From NCBI RefSeq assembly GCF_044901685.1, contig NZ_JBJDPS010000004.1, positions 124,001-188,000 of the forward strand: 64,000 bases of DNA. Reading direction: 5' to 3'. The DNA comes from Micromonospora_G sp044901685. GTDB taxonomy: Bacteria; Actinomycetota; Actinomycetes; Mycobacteriales; Micromonosporaceae. The position numbers and the translations under genes were made by a program. This document shows positions 48,949 to 58,409 of this stretch, one piece after another. The notes under the pieces were generated by a model, which was given only the letters and a program-made list of their open reading frames with translations, ran no database searches and was not told the DNA's origin. Positions within the stretch are counted from its first letter, which is position 1, and the number at the start of each line of letters is the position of its first letter.

Positions 48949-50904
48949 TCAGCCGCGCTCCCGCCACCGGTTGGTGATCGGCAACCGGCGGTCCCGGCCG
49001 AACGCCTTGATGCTGATTTTGCTGCCCGGCGCCGACTGGCGGCGCTTGTACTCGGCGGTATCCACCATCCGCAGCACCCGGTCCAGCACCGCCGGGTCGT
49101 GCCCGGCCGCGACCAGGTCCTCTCGGCCCTGGTCGCCGTCGACGTAACCGACCAGGATCGGGTCGAGCACCGAGTAGTCCGGCAGCGAGTCGCTGTCGAG
49201 CTGTCCCGGGCTCAGTTCGGCGCTCGGCGGCTTCCGGATCGAGTTCTCCGGGATCGGCGGCTGCTCACCCCGGGTGAGCGCGTCCGCGTTGCGCCAGTTG
49301 GCCAGCTTCCAGACCAGCGACTTCCAGACATCCTTGATCGGGTTGAAGCCGCCGACCGAGTCGCCGTAGAGGGTGGAGTAACCGACCGCCAGTTCGCTCT
49401 TGTTGCCGGTGGTGAGGACCAGGTGCCCCTCCTGGTTCGACAGCGCCATCAGCACCACGCCGCGTACCCGGGCCTGGAGGTTCTCCACCGCCAGACCGGA
49501 GAGCGACATGTTGGCCAGGAACGCGTCGACCATTGGCTGCACCGGTTCGACCCGGAAGTCCAACCCGGTCCGCTTGGCCAGGTCGGCGGCGTCCTCCCGG
49601 GAGTGCTCGGAGGAGTGCTGGCTGGGCAGCGAGACCGCGACCACCCGCTCCGGCCCGAGCGCGTCGACCGCGATCGTGGCGACGACGGCGGAGTCGATGC
49701 CGCCGGAGAGCCCGAGCACGACCGACGGGAAGCCGTTCTTGTTGACGTAGTCGCGCAGCCCGAGCACGAGCGCGGCCCAGACCTCCGCCTCGTCGCCGAC
49801 CCGCTCGGCGACGCGGGCGTCGGCGGCCGGTCCGGTGGGCGCGGGCAGCGCGTCGCCGACCGCCACCCGGGCGATCCGCATGGTGGTACGGCCACCGGCG
49901 GCGGCGTACCTGCCACCGGCGGCGACCTCGTCGGTGGTCTCGACCGAGGTGACCACCTCACCGACGGCCGCGTCCCCGTCGGCCGTCCCCAAGCCGGTGC
50001 CGGTCCCACTCCCGCTCCCGGTGCCGAGGGCGGGGCCGGCGGCGCTGGTCCGGTCGGCGGTCGGCGCGTCGGTGTTCGCGGCCGGCAGTTCCAGGTCGTG
50101 TACGAGCAGGTGCTCGACGAACTGCGGGGCGCGGGCGAGCAGTTCGCCGTTCGCCGCCACGATCATCGAGTCGCCGTCGAAGACCAGCTCGTCCTGACCG
50201 CCGACCATGTTGACGTACGCCACCGTGGCGCCCGCCTCGGCGGCCCGGCGCCGGACCAGCGGCAGCCGTACGTCGTCCTTGTTCCGCTCGTACGGCGAGC
50301 CGTTGATGTTCACGACCAGCCCGACCCCGGCCTGCCGGGCGACCGCGAACGGCCCCCCGGTCTGCCACAGGTCCTCGCAGATGGTCAGGCCGACGTCGAC
50401 CCCGCCGAGCCGGACCACGGTGAGGGTGTCCCCGGGCAGGAAATACCGGTCCTCGTCGAAGACGCCGTAGTTGGGCAGGTGGTGCTTGAAGTAGGTGGCG
50501 ACCACCGCGCCCCGGTGCAGAACGGCGAGCGCGTTGCGCGGCCCCCGGGTCCGGGTCGGCCCGGCGCCGGAGGCGGTCTGCGGGTGCTGCGCCGTGCCCC
50601 CGTCGGCGGTTTCGCCGAACTCGTCCGAGTCCAGGTAACCGAGCAGCACCGGCACGTCGCCCAGGCCGTCGGCGTCGAGGTCGGCGGCGAGTCGGCGCAG
50701 CGCGTGCTGCGAGGCGGTCACGAAGGACTTGCGGAACACCAGGTCCTCGACCGGGTAGCCGGTCAGCATCATCTCCGGGAAGACGACGACCTGCGCGCCG
50801 GCCGAGCGTGCCGTACGGGTGGTGCGGCGTACCGTCTCGGCGTTGCCGTCGAGGTCTCCGACGGTGGGGTTCACCTGGGCGAGGGCGAGGCGCAGGATGG
50901 GCAT
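48949..50904 (-). CDS. nadE: glutamine-dependent NAD+ synthetase
   Basis: The 651-residue protein has an N-terminal nitrilase-type glutaminase (Glu in VFPEMMLTGYP, Lys in YFKHHLPNYG, Cys in GLTICEDLW) and a C-terminal synthetase with the PP-loop LGLSGGIDSAVVA (about 400). VLTTGNKSELAVGYSTLYGD lies in the catalytic part. It amidates deamido-NAD+ to NAD+. Between the domains is a Gly/Thr/Ala-rich linker of about 60 residues, longer than usual. ATG 50904 starts MPILRLALAQVNPTVGD. It is divergent from glnA2. Confidence 0.96.
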   Translation of the reverse strand: MPILRLALAQVNPTVGDLDGNAETVRRTTRTARSAGAQVVVFPEMMLTGYPVEDLVFRKSFVTASQHALRRLAADLDADGLGDVPVLLGYLDSDEFGETADGGTAQHPQTASGAGPTRTRGPRNALAVLHRGAVVATYFKHHLPNYGVFDEDRYFLPGDTLTVVRLGGVDVGLTICEDLWQTGGPFAVARQAGVGLVVNINGSPYERNKDDVRLPLVRRRAAEAGATVAYVNMVGGQDELVFDGDSMIVAANGELLARAPQFVEHLLVHDLELPAANTDAPTADRTSAAGPALGTGSGSGTGTGLGTADGDAAVGEVVTSVETTDEVAAGGRYAAAGGRTTMRIARVAVGDALPAPTGPAADARVAERVGDEAEVWAALVLGLRDYVNKNGFPSVVLGLSGGIDSAVVATIAVDALGPERVVAVSLPSQHSSEHSREDAADLAKRTGLDFRVEPVQPMVDAFLANMSLSGLAVENLQARVRGVVLMALSNQEGHLVLTTGNKSELAVGYSTLYGDSVGGFNPIKDVWKSLVWKLANWRNADALTRGEQPPIPENSIRKPPSAELSPGQLDSDSLPDYSVLDPILVGYVDGDQGREDLVAAGHDPAVLDRVLRMVDTAEYKRRQSAPGSKISIKAFGRDRRLPITNRWRERG

Positions 50905-51104
50905 GTCCTCATCTAACCGCGCAGCCGGGCCGCCCGCTCGGGCCGGGGTGTAAGCCGTCCCGGCGCGGCACCGTGGACCTGGCCGACCCGGCGTCGGATT
51001 GCGCACGGGGGCTGCTGGAAAACGCTTGTCCTCGTATCTTTGGGGATGGACAACCATGAACGGGACAGGAGGCGTCCCGGCGCGGCGGGCGCGACGGAGA
51101 TCAC

Positions 51105-51120
51105 GTAACGTCGGCGTAAC
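51105..51120 (+). promoter_or_regulatory. possible GlnR-type site upstream of glnA2
   Basis: GTAAC-n6-GTAAC has the spacing of a GlnR a-site/b-site pair (GTnAC-n6-GAAAC) with one mismatch in the second half. It lies 76 bp upstream of the glnA2 start. Confidence 0.35.
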
Positions 51121-51195
51121 GAGGTCGGGTAAGACTGGTCCGCTAGGTCGGGGGTCGGCTGGCCAGGTCGAGCAGGAGTGTCACGAGGGGTAGAA

Positions 51196-52548
51196 GTGGA
51201 CCGTCAGCAGGAGTTCGTGCTCCGTACCCTGGAAGAGCGCGACATCCGTTTCGTCCGGTTGTGGTTCACCGACGTGCTCGGCACGCTGAAGAGCGTCTCG
51301 GTCGCGCCGGCCGAACTTGAGGCCGCCTTCGAGGAGGGGATCGGCTTCGACGGTTCCGCGATCGAGGGCTTCGCCCGCGTCTTCGAGTCCGACATGGTCG
51401 CCATGCCCGACCCGACCACGTTCCAGGTCTTCCCGTTCGAGGGCGGCGTCAGCGGCGAGAGCGCCCGGATGTTCTGCGACATCCTGCTCCCCGACGGCAC
51501 CCCCTCCTGGGCCGACCCGCGCCACGTGCTGCGCCGCGCGCTGTCCCGGGCGGCGGAGAAGGGCTTCACCTTCTACACCCACCCCGAGATCGAGTTCTTC
51601 CTGCTCGAAAACGGCCCCAACGACGGCTCGGTGCCGGTCCCGGTCGACGCCGGTGGCTACTTCGAGCACACCACCCACGCCATCGCCCGCGACTTCCGCC
51701 GGCAGGCGGTGCTGTCGCTGGAGCGGATCGGCATCTCGGTCGAGTTCAGCCACCACGAGGTCGCCCCCGGCCAGCAGGAGATCGACCTGCGCTACGCCGA
51801 CGCGCTCACCACCGCCGACAACATCATGACCTTCCGGCACGTGATCAAGGAGGTGGCGCTCTCCACCGGGGTCCAGGCCAGCTTCATGCCGAAGCCCTTC
51901 ACCGACCAGCCGGGCAGCGGGATGCACACCCACCTGTCGCTGTTCGAGGGGGAGCGCAACGCCTTCCACGACGGCAGCGACCCGTCGAAGCTCTCCAAGG
52001 TGGCCCGCGCCTTCATCGCCGGGCTGCTGGTGCACGCCCGCGAGTACACTGCGGTCACCAACCAGTGGGTCAACTCGTACAAGCGGCTCTTCCCGCAGGC
52101 CCTGCCGGACCGGATCACCGAGTCCCCGGCGTACGTCTGCTGGGGGCACCTGAACCGGTCCGCGCTGGTCCGGGTCCCGGCGTACGGCAAGCCGAACTCG
52201 GCCCGGGTCGAGGTGCGTTCGCTCGACTCGGCGACCAACCCGTACCTCGCCTTCGCGGTGCTGCTCGGCGCCGGGCTCAAGGGCATCGAGGAGGGCTACG
52301 AGCTGCCGCCGGGGGCCGAGGACGACGTCTGGTCGCTCTCCAACGCCGAGCGCAAGGCCATGGGGTACGAAGCGCTGCCGGAGAACCTCTCCGAGGCGAT
52401 CGAGGTGATGGCCGGTTCGGAACTGGTCGCCGAGGTGCTCGGCGAGCACGTCTTCGACTTCTTCCTGCGTAACAAGCGCGCCGAGTGGGAGCAGTACCGC
52501 CGCGAGGTCACCCCGTACGAGCGCCAGCGCTACCTCGGCGCCCTCTGA
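51196..52548 (+). CDS. glnA2: glutamine synthetase, GlnA2 type
   Basis: The 450-residue protein begins VDRQQEFVLRTLEERDIRFVRLWFTDVLG, as GlnA2 of M. tuberculosis does. Class I motifs are GFDGSAIEGFARVFESDM, EIEFFLLE, GSGMHTHLSLF and NPYLAFAVLLGAG. The adenylylation loop of GlnA1 is missing, so GlnE should not control it. In actinobacteria GlnA2-like enzymes contribute little to ammonium assimilation and some act on other amines. GTG 51196 follows GAGGGG (51185-51190) and is preferred over GTG 51178. Confidence 0.93.
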   Translation: MDRQQEFVLRTLEERDIRFVRLWFTDVLGTLKSVSVAPAELEAAFEEGIGFDGSAIEGFARVFESDMVAMPDPTTFQVFPFEGGVSGESARMFCDILLPDGTPSWADPRHVLRRALSRAAEKGFTFYTHPEIEFFLLENGPNDGSVPVPVDAGGYFEHTTHAIARDFRRQAVLSLERIGISVEFSHHEVAPGQQEIDLRYADALTTADNIMTFRHVIKEVALSTGVQASFMPKPFTDQPGSGMHTHLSLFEGERNAFHDGSDPSKLSKVARAFIAGLLVHAREYTAVTNQWVNSYKRLFPQALPDRITESPAYVCWGHLNRSALVRVPAYGKPNSARVEVRSLDSATNPYLAFAVLLGAGLKGIEEGYELPPGAEDDVWSLSNAERKAMGYEALPENLSEAIEVMAGSELVAEVLGEHVFDFFLRNKRAEWEQYRREVTPYERQRYLGAL

Positions 52549-52575
52549 CCCACCCCCACCCCCTCACCCCGTTGC

Positions 52576-52626
52576 TCATGAAGTTGTCGCATGGTTCTTT
52601 ATCGAATCTCTGCGACAACTTCACGA
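52576..52626. terminator. glnA2 terminator hairpin
   Basis: GAAGTTGTCGCA (52580-52591) and TGCGACAACTTC (52611-52622) pair perfectly; the stem extends with one mismatch. It lies 30 bp after glnA2 and before a convergent gene. The end CTTCACGATC recalls the second palindrome family. Confidence 0.8.
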
Positions 52627-52723
52627 TCGACGGGGCGGGAGAGGGGTGGGTGGGGACGGTGGACGGCCCGGAAACAGCGTGAGGGTGCTGTTTCCGGGCC
52701 GAGGTCTTGCCTTGGGCGGGGTG

Positions 52724-53206
52724 TTACTTCGGCTGTCCCGGGCCGCCGCGCCAGTGGCCGCCGAAGCCGCCCGGCAGTACGTTGGCGTCGAGCGCCGCCT
52801 TGATCGCGTCGGCCTGCGCCTGGGTCAGCTTGCCGTCCTTGACCGCCTGGTCCAGCCGCTCCTGGATCCTGGCCTTCCAGTCGGCGCCCTTCTCGCCCGG
52901 CTTCCAGTTTTCCGGCTTGGCGTCGGAACGGTGCTGCTCGCGCACCTTGTCCAGGGCCGCCGTCACCTTGTCGGTGGGGATGCCCAGCTCCTTGGCCAAA
53001 TCCTCGGCGAACGCGCCGCGACCGGCGGCGGCCGGCTTGCCGCCCTGGTCGTCGGTGGCCGGCGCGGGCGCGGTGGTCGCGCTCGACGACGGTGCCGGGG
53101 TGGGGTCGTCGGCGAACGCGACGGTCGGCACCGCGATCCCGACCGCCAGCGCGCCGGCGGCAGCCAGCCCGCCGAGCGCGGTCTTCCTGGAAATGTTCCT
53201 CAACAT
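52724..53206 (-). CDS. small secreted helical protein, unknown function
   Basis: The 160-residue protein has a signal peptide (MLRNISRKTALGGLAAAGALAVGIAVPTVAFA, cleavage before DDPTP at about 32), a Thr/Ala/Pro linker and a helical domain with two EF-like helix-turn-helix repeats: FAEDLAKELGIPTDKVTAALDKV and RLDQAVKDGKLTQAQADAIKAALD. This pattern recurs in secreted actinobacterial proteins, often with Gly/His tails as here (GGFGGHWRGG). ATG 53206 has a GGGGG ribosome site. The function is unknown. Confidence 0.85.
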   Translation of the reverse strand: MLRNISRKTALGGLAAAGALAVGIAVPTVAFADDPTPAPSSSATTAPAPATDDQGGKPAAAGRGAFAEDLAKELGIPTDKVTAALDKVREQHRSDAKPENWKPGEKGADWKARIQERLDQAVKDGKLTQAQADAIKAALDANVLPGGFGGHWRGGPGQPK

Positions 53207-53364
53207 CGAAACCCCCGTCTCGCATTGGTGAATCTGACCGGTCCACCGTCGCTCACCGGCCTGGACGAACACCGTGCCGAACCTATGCGCAGCCTGTGAA
53301 TCAGTCATGAAAACCGAATTGAGCGCATAAATCGGGCAAGGTGATGGTGTTGGCGCGGCGGAGG

Positions 53365-54327
53365 TCAGCGTACGGCGGACGAGACGGTCAGGGTGCCGGC
53401 GGTGGCGTCCAGGGTGGCCGACGTACCGACAGCGACGGTGAGCTGCCCGTGACCGTGCCCGATCGGCAGCCCGCCGAGAACCGGAACACCCAGGTCACCG
53501 AGGCGTTCGGCGATCACGTCGGCGACGCTCACCGCCCAGCCGTCCGCGCAGTCGGTGAACTGGCCCACCGCCACCCCGGCGACCCCGGCCAGCACCCCGG
53601 TACGCCGGAGCTGGGTGAGCATCCGGTCCACCTTGTACGGCGGCTCCCCGACGTCCTCGATCAGCAGGATCGCCCCGGTCAGGTCGGGCATGTCCGGGGT
53701 GCCGAGCGTCGCCACGACCAGACAGAGGTTGCCGCCGATCAGCGGTCCGCTCGCCACACCCGGCACGACCACCGAGGCCGTCTCCTCCTCCGGCAACCGG
53801 CTGAGTGTCGCCGGCTCGGTCGTCATCAGCGCCCGGCGCAGCGACTCGGCGGAGTTTTCCGGGGTGCGCTGGTCCAGCCAGGCCGCACCCGGACCGTGCA
53901 CGCTGGCGAGCCGGGCGCCGCGCCAGAGCGCGAGCTGCAACGCGGTGATGTCGGAGAAACCGGCCACCACCTTCGGGTCGGCGCGGACCGCCGCCATGTC
54001 GATCGCGTCGACCATCCGCTGCGCGCCGTAGCCGCCCCGGGTGCAGACGATGCCGCGTACCTCCGGGTCGGCGAAGGCGGCGTTGATGTCGGCGGCGCGC
54101 GACTCGTCGGACCCGGCCAGGTAACCCTGGCGGGCGTACGCGTGCGGTGCCAGCACCGGCCGCAGTCCCCAGCCGGCGAGAAGTTCCAGCCCCCGGACCA
54201 TCCGCTCCGGGTTGGTCGGGCCGGAGGGCGAGACCAGCATCACCTGGTCACCGGGGCGCAGGGCGGCCGGGCGTACGGGCTGGGCCCGCACCAGCGGGAC
54301 GGTGGTCACGGGTCGGACGTCGGTCAC
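53365..54327 (-). CDS. LD-carboxypeptidase (peptidase S66, MccF/LdcA-like)
   Basis: The 320-residue protein shows S66 features: RPGDQVMLVSPSGPTNPERMVRGLELLAGWG at the start, CTRGGYGAQRMVDAIDM, VAGFSDITALQLAL (nucleophile region), SVHGPGAAWL, then LIGGNLCLVVATLGTPDMP and late LLIEDVGEPPYKVDRML and GHGHGQLTVAVG with the catalytic Glu and His. It should cleave LD-peptides in murein recycling or microcin-like peptides. GTG 54327 is the likely start. It is divergent from the amidotransferase gene by about 50 bp. Confidence 0.9.
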   Translation of the reverse strand: MTDVRPVTTVPLVRAQPVRPAALRPGDQVMLVSPSGPTNPERMVRGLELLAGWGLRPVLAPHAYARQGYLAGSDESRAADINAAFADPEVRGIVCTRGGYGAQRMVDAIDMAAVRADPKVVAGFSDITALQLALWRGARLASVHGPGAAWLDQRTPENSAESLRRALMTTEPATLSRLPEEETASVVVPGVASGPLIGGNLCLVVATLGTPDMPDLTGAILLIEDVGEPPYKVDRMLTQLRRTGVLAGVAGVAVGQFTDCADGWAVSVADVIAERLGDLGVPVLGGLPIGHGHGQLTVAVGTSATLDATAGTLTVSSAVR

Positions 54328-54378
54328 GGGGTGCCAGCCTATCCGGATCATCTTCGGGCACCGGATAGCCTCGACGTC

Positions 54379-55158
54379 GTGGCAACCGCGCTGGTGATCG
54401 AGAATGACCCGAAGGACGACCTCCGACGGCTGGGGGAGTGGCTGACCGAGGCCGGCCTCGACCTGCACGTACTGCGTCCGTACGCCGGGGACGCCCTGCC
54501 GGGGGAGCTGACCGGCTTCGAGGCGCTGATCGTGCTCGGCGGTCGGCAGCAGGCGTACCCGCTGCCCGACGGCAGCCCGGACGCGCCCTGGTTCCCGGCG
54601 CTGGAGGGGCTGCTGCGCAAGGCGGTACGGCACCACCTGCCCACCCTGGCCGTCTGCCTCGGCGCGCAACTGCTCGCCACCGCGCACGCCGGCACGGTCG
54701 CGCTCAGCGAGGCCGGGCCGGAGGTGGGGCCGGGCGTGGTCGGCAAACGCGACGCCGCCGACGGCGACCCGCTGTTCAAGTGGGTGCCGCTGATTCCGGA
54801 CGTGGTCCAGTGGCACCAGGACGAGATCACCGAGCTGCCGCGCGGCGCGGTGCTGCTCGCCGCCTCGACCCGCTACCCGCACCAGGCGTTCCGGCTCGGC
54901 GACCGGGCCTGGGCGTTGCAGTTCCACATCGAGGCCGACACCGCGATGGTCGCCGGATGGGCCGAGGACCCGACCCTCCTGGACCAACTCGGCTACGACC
55001 GGGACGCGGTGATCGCCGCCGCCGACGCGGTGATGGCCGACGTCGAGGAGGTCTGGCAGCCGTTCGCCGTACGCTTCGCCGCCCTGGCCCAGGGCGAACT
55101 GGACGTACCGTCGCCCCGGCGGGACCTGCCGCTGCTCGGGCCGCAGGAGCCGCGTTGA
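54379..55158 (+). CDS. class I glutamine amidotransferase (GATase-like)
   Basis: The 259-residue protein has the class I triad: Cys in LAVCLGAQLLA (about 94), His in ALQFHIEAD with the adjacent Glu. LGGRQQAYPLPDGSPDAPWFPALEGLLRKAV is the oxyanion and substrate region. Stand-alone members are annotated as GMP-synthase-like or gamma-glutamyl-hydrolase-like; the role is unknown. GTG 54379 has no ribosome site, but TAGCCT ends seven bases before it, so a leaderless mRNA is possible. The stop overlaps glnE (TTGA). Confidence 0.85.
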   Translation: MATALVIENDPKDDLRRLGEWLTEAGLDLHVLRPYAGDALPGELTGFEALIVLGGRQQAYPLPDGSPDAPWFPALEGLLRKAVRHHLPTLAVCLGAQLLATAHAGTVALSEAGPEVGPGVVGKRDAADGDPLFKWVPLIPDVVQWHQDEITELPRGAVLLAASTRYPHQAFRLGDRAWALQFHIEADTAMVAGWAEDPTLLDQLGYDRDAVIAAADAVMADVEEVWQPFAVRFAALAQGELDVPSPRRDLPLLGPQEPR

Positions 55159-58100
55159 CCAGACCGACCAGTGCGCGCACCCGGCTGGCCCGGTACGGCT
55201 TCGGCAGCGCCGACGGCGACCACGGCTCGCGCGCGGCCGACCTGCTCGGGCCGACCGGACTCGGGCTCTGGGAGACCACCGCCCAGGAGCCGGTCGACGG
55301 CCACGCCGCCGACCTGATCCAGACGCTGTCCCGGGCCGCCGACGCCGACCTGGCACTGCGCCAGTTGCACCGGCTGGTCGAGGCGGAACGGCGGGTCGCC
55401 GCCCCGGACGCCGGGCCGGAATCGGTCCTGCTCCGCGCCCTCTACGACGACCCGGGCCTGCGGCGGCGGCTGGTGGCGGTGCTCGGGGCCTCGTCCGCGC
55501 TCGGTGACCACCTGGTGGCCAACCCGGACCAGTGGCGGGTGCTCGCCACCGGGGCGGACGGGTTGGCGCCGCGCGCCGACGGCACCCTGCGCGACGGCCT
55601 GGACGGCCTGCTGCCACCCTCGACCGCCCCGGCGAACCGGACCGCGCCGATCGGCGCGGCACCGGCACCGGCACCGGCACCGGCACCGGCAGCAGCAGCA
55701 CCGGCATCGGCATCCGCACCGGCACCGGCACCGGCACCGGCACCGGCACCGGGTGGGACGGTCGCGGGCCGGGCCGGGCCGGCACTGGAGCCGCCGGTGC
55801 TGCCGCCGCTGCCGGTGGTGGCCGCGCTGCGGCGGGCGTACCGGTTGGCGCTGTTGCGGATCGCGGCGGCCGACCTGACCGGCGGGCAGGGCCTGGAGCA
55901 GACGATGGCCGCGCTCTCCGCGCTCGCCGACGCCACCCTGACCGCCGCCTACGACGTCGCCGTGGCGGAACTGCCCGCCGGCACGGCGGTGCCCCGGCTG
56001 GCCGTGGTGGCCATGGGCAAGTGCGGTGGCGGGGAGCTGAACTACGTCTCCGACGTCGACGTCATCTTCGTCGCCGGCACCGACGAGGATCTCGGCGCGG
56101 CGACCACCGTCGCCACCCGGCTGATCCACATCTGCGGGCTGGTCGCCTGGCCGGTCGACGCCGCGCTGCGTCCCGAGGGGAGCCGGGGACCGCTGGTCCG
56201 CACCCTCGCCAGTCACCTCGCCTACTACCGGCGCTGGGCCCGCACCTGGGAGTTCCAGGCGCTGCTCAAGGCCCGCCCGTCCGCCGGTGACCTGGCCCTG
56301 GCCCGGGAGTGGATCGACCAACTCGCGCCGCTGGTCTGGACCGCCGCCGAGCGGCCGGAGGCGGTCGAGGACGTACGGGCGATGCGTCGGCGCATCATCG
56401 ACAACATCCCGGCCCGGGAGTTGGATCGCGAGATCAAGCGGGGTTCGGGTGGGCTGCGCGACATCGAGTTCGCGATCCAGTTGCTGCAACTGGTGCACGG
56501 ACGGGGCGACGAGTCGCTGCGTTCCAGTGGCACCATCCCGGCGCTGCGGGCACTGGTCGCCGGGGGTTACGTCGGGCGGGCCGACGGGGAGTCGCTGCTG
56601 CGTGGCTACCGGTTCCTGCGCTCGGTCGAGCACCGGCTGCAACTCCAGGGACTGCGGCGTACGCACACCGTGCCGGCCGAGCCGCAGGGGCTGCGCTGGC
56701 TGGCGCACGCGCTCGGTTACACCGCCACCCCCGAACGGGACGCGGTCGAGGCGTTCCGGGCCGACTGGGTCAGCCACGCCAGCGAGGTACGCCGGCTGCA
56801 CGTCAAGATCTTCTACCGGCCGCTGCTGGAGGCGGTCGCCCGGGTCTCCGCCGACGGGCTGCGACTGACCCCGGAGGCGGCCAAGCACCGGCTGGAGATC
56901 CTCGGCTTCGGCGACCCCAACCGCGCGCTGCAACACCTCCAGGCACTCATCGGCGGGGTGAGCCGGACCGCCGCGATCCAGCGCACCCTGTTGCCGGTGC
57001 TGCTCCAGGAGTTCGCCGACGCGCCCGAGCCGGACCGGGGACTGCTCAACTACCGCCAGGTCTCGGACAAGCTCGGCGGCACCCCGTGGTACCTGCGACT
57101 GCTCCGCGACGAGGGGCCGGTCGCCCGCCGGCTCGCCCGTACCCTCGCCCTCTCCCGGTACGTCGCCGACCTGCTCGCCCGGGACCCGGAGTCGCTACGG
57201 CTGCTCGCCGACGACACCGAACTCGTTCCGCGCGACCCGGCGGTGCTGCGCGATGGGGTCACCGCCGCCGCCAGCCGGCACCTGCCCGGACGCGGCACCG
57301 ACGCGGCCGACCCGACCGCCGCGATCGGCGCGGTACGGGCCCTGCGCCGCCGCGAGCTGATCCGGATCGCCTGTGCCGACGCGCTGCGCAGCGCCGGGCC
57401 GCTCGCCCCGGCACCACTCGCGGACGAACAACTCGAACCGTCCCGGGTCGGCGAGGTCGCCGTCACCGCCACCGGGGCGGCGCTGAGCGCGGTGACCGAC
57501 GCGACCCTGGCCGGCGCGCTCCAGGTCGCCCGTGCAGTCGTGCCGGAACTGCCCGGGTTGCGGTTCGCCGTCATCGGCATGGGCCGGCTCGGCGGCTACG
57601 AACAGAACTACTTCTCCGACGCCGACGTGCTGTTCGTCTACGACCCGCCGGCCGGGGCCTCGGAGAGCGAGGCCAGTGCCGCCGCGCACGCCGTAGCCGA
57701 GGAACTGCGCCGACTGCTCGGCATGCCCGCACCCGACCCACCGCTCGGCGTCGACGCCGACCTGCGCCCGGAGGGCCGCCAGGGGCCGCTGGTCCGCAGC
57801 CTCGCCGCCTACCAGCAGTACTACGCCCGCTGGTCGAAGGTGTGGGAGGCGCAGGCGCTGCTGCGCGCCCGGTACGTCTGCGGCGACGCCGACCTCGGTC
57901 GCGAGTTCGAGCTGATGGTCGACCCGGTGCGTTACCCGGAACACGGCCTGACCCGGGCCCAGGTGACCGAGATCCGGCGGATCAAGGCCCGGGTGGAGAC
58001 CGAGCGGTTGCCCCGGGGCGCCGACCCGGCCACCCACACCAAGCTTGGCCGGGGCGGACTGGCCGATGTGGAGTGGGCGGTGCAACTCGTCCAGCTCCGG

Positions 58101-58409
58101 CACGCCGGGCAGATACCGGAGCTGCGCGACACCCGTACCCTCGACGCGCTCGCCGCCGCCCGCGACGCCGGGCTGATCGACCCGGCCGACGCGGACGTCA
58201 TGGCCGCCGGCTGGACCCTCGCCGCCCGGGTACGCAACGCGTTGATGCTGGTCCGGGGCCGGGCCGGCGACCAACTGCCCCGGCACGGAGTGGAGCTGGC
58301 CGGTGTGGTGCGACTGCTCGGCGGCGACGACCCCGGCGAGTGGCTCGACGAGTACCTGCGTACCGCGCGGCGCTCCCGGGCCGCGGTGGAGCGCGTACTC
58401 GATGCCTGA
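55155..58409 (+). CDS. glnE: glutamine synthetase adenylyltransferase/deadenylylase
   Basis: The product is about 1084 residues. Two nucleotidyltransferase domains are clear: VVAMGKCGGGELNYVSDVDVIFV (about 282-304) and VIGMGRLGGYEQNYFSDADVLFV (about 805-827), each with GG-x10-DxD, followed by EFAIQLLQLVH and DVEWAVQLVQLRH regulatory segments. The first domain removes and the second adds AMP on GlnA1 according to nitrogen state. The N-terminal half contains an (APAP)n linker of about 30 residues from a hexanucleotide repeat. TTG 55155 overlaps the amidotransferase stop. Confidence 0.95.
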   Translation: MTRPTSARTRLARYGFGSADGDHGSRAADLLGPTGLGLWETTAQEPVDGHAADLIQTLSRAADADLALRQLHRLVEAERRVAAPDAGPESVLLRALYDDPGLRRRLVAVLGASSALGDHLVANPDQWRVLATGADGLAPRADGTLRDGLDGLLPPSTAPANRTAPIGAAPAPAPAPAPAAAAPASASAPAPAPAPAPAPGGTVAGRAGPALEPPVLPPLPVVAALRRAYRLALLRIAAADLTGGQGLEQTMAALSALADATLTAAYDVAVAELPAGTAVPRLAVVAMGKCGGGELNYVSDVDVIFVAGTDEDLGAATTVATRLIHICGLVAWPVDAALRPEGSRGPLVRTLASHLAYYRRWARTWEFQALLKARPSAGDLALAREWIDQLAPLVWTAAERPEAVEDVRAMRRRIIDNIPARELDREIKRGSGGLRDIEFAIQLLQLVHGRGDESLRSSGTIPALRALVAGGYVGRADGESLLRGYRFLRSVEHRLQLQGLRRTHTVPAEPQGLRWLAHALGYTATPERDAVEAFRADWVSHASEVRRLHVKIFYRPLLEAVARVSADGLRLTPEAAKHRLEILGFGDPNRALQHLQALIGGVSRTAAIQRTLLPVLLQEFADAPEPDRGLLNYRQVSDKLGGTPWYLRLLRDEGPVARRLARTLALSRYVADLLARDPESLRLLADDTELVPRDPAVLRDGVTAAASRHLPGRGTDAADPTAAIGAVRALRRRELIRIACADALRSAGPLAPAPLADEQLEPSRVGEVAVTATGAALSAVTDATLAGALQVARAVVPELPGLRFAVIGMGRLGGYEQNYFSDADVLFVYDPPAGASESEASAAAHAVAEELRRLLGMPAPDPPLGVDADLRPEGRQGPLVRSLAAYQQYYARWSKVWEAQALLRARYVCGDADLGREFELMVDPVRYPEHGLTRAQVTEIRRIKARVETERLPRGADPATHTKLGRGGLADVEWAVQLVQLRHAGQIPELRDTRTLDALAAARDAGLIDPADADVMAAGWTLAARVRNALMLVRGRAGDQLPRHGVELAGVVRLLGGDDPGEWLDEYLRTARRSRAAVERVLDA
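55659..55752. repeat. hexanucleotide (CACCGG)n tract inside glnE
   Basis: About 15 units of CACCGG-like hexamers, interrupted by a few AGCAGC and ATCGGC units, encode an Ala-Pro linker at residues 168-200 of GlnE. Gain or loss of units keeps the frame. Confidence 0.9.

Noticed and set aside
53365..55785. 806-codon frame joining the LD-carboxypeptidase to upstream antisense sequence
   Set aside because: The segment beyond 54327 is antisense to the amidotransferase and glnE genes and lacks homology; the peptidase starts at about 54327.
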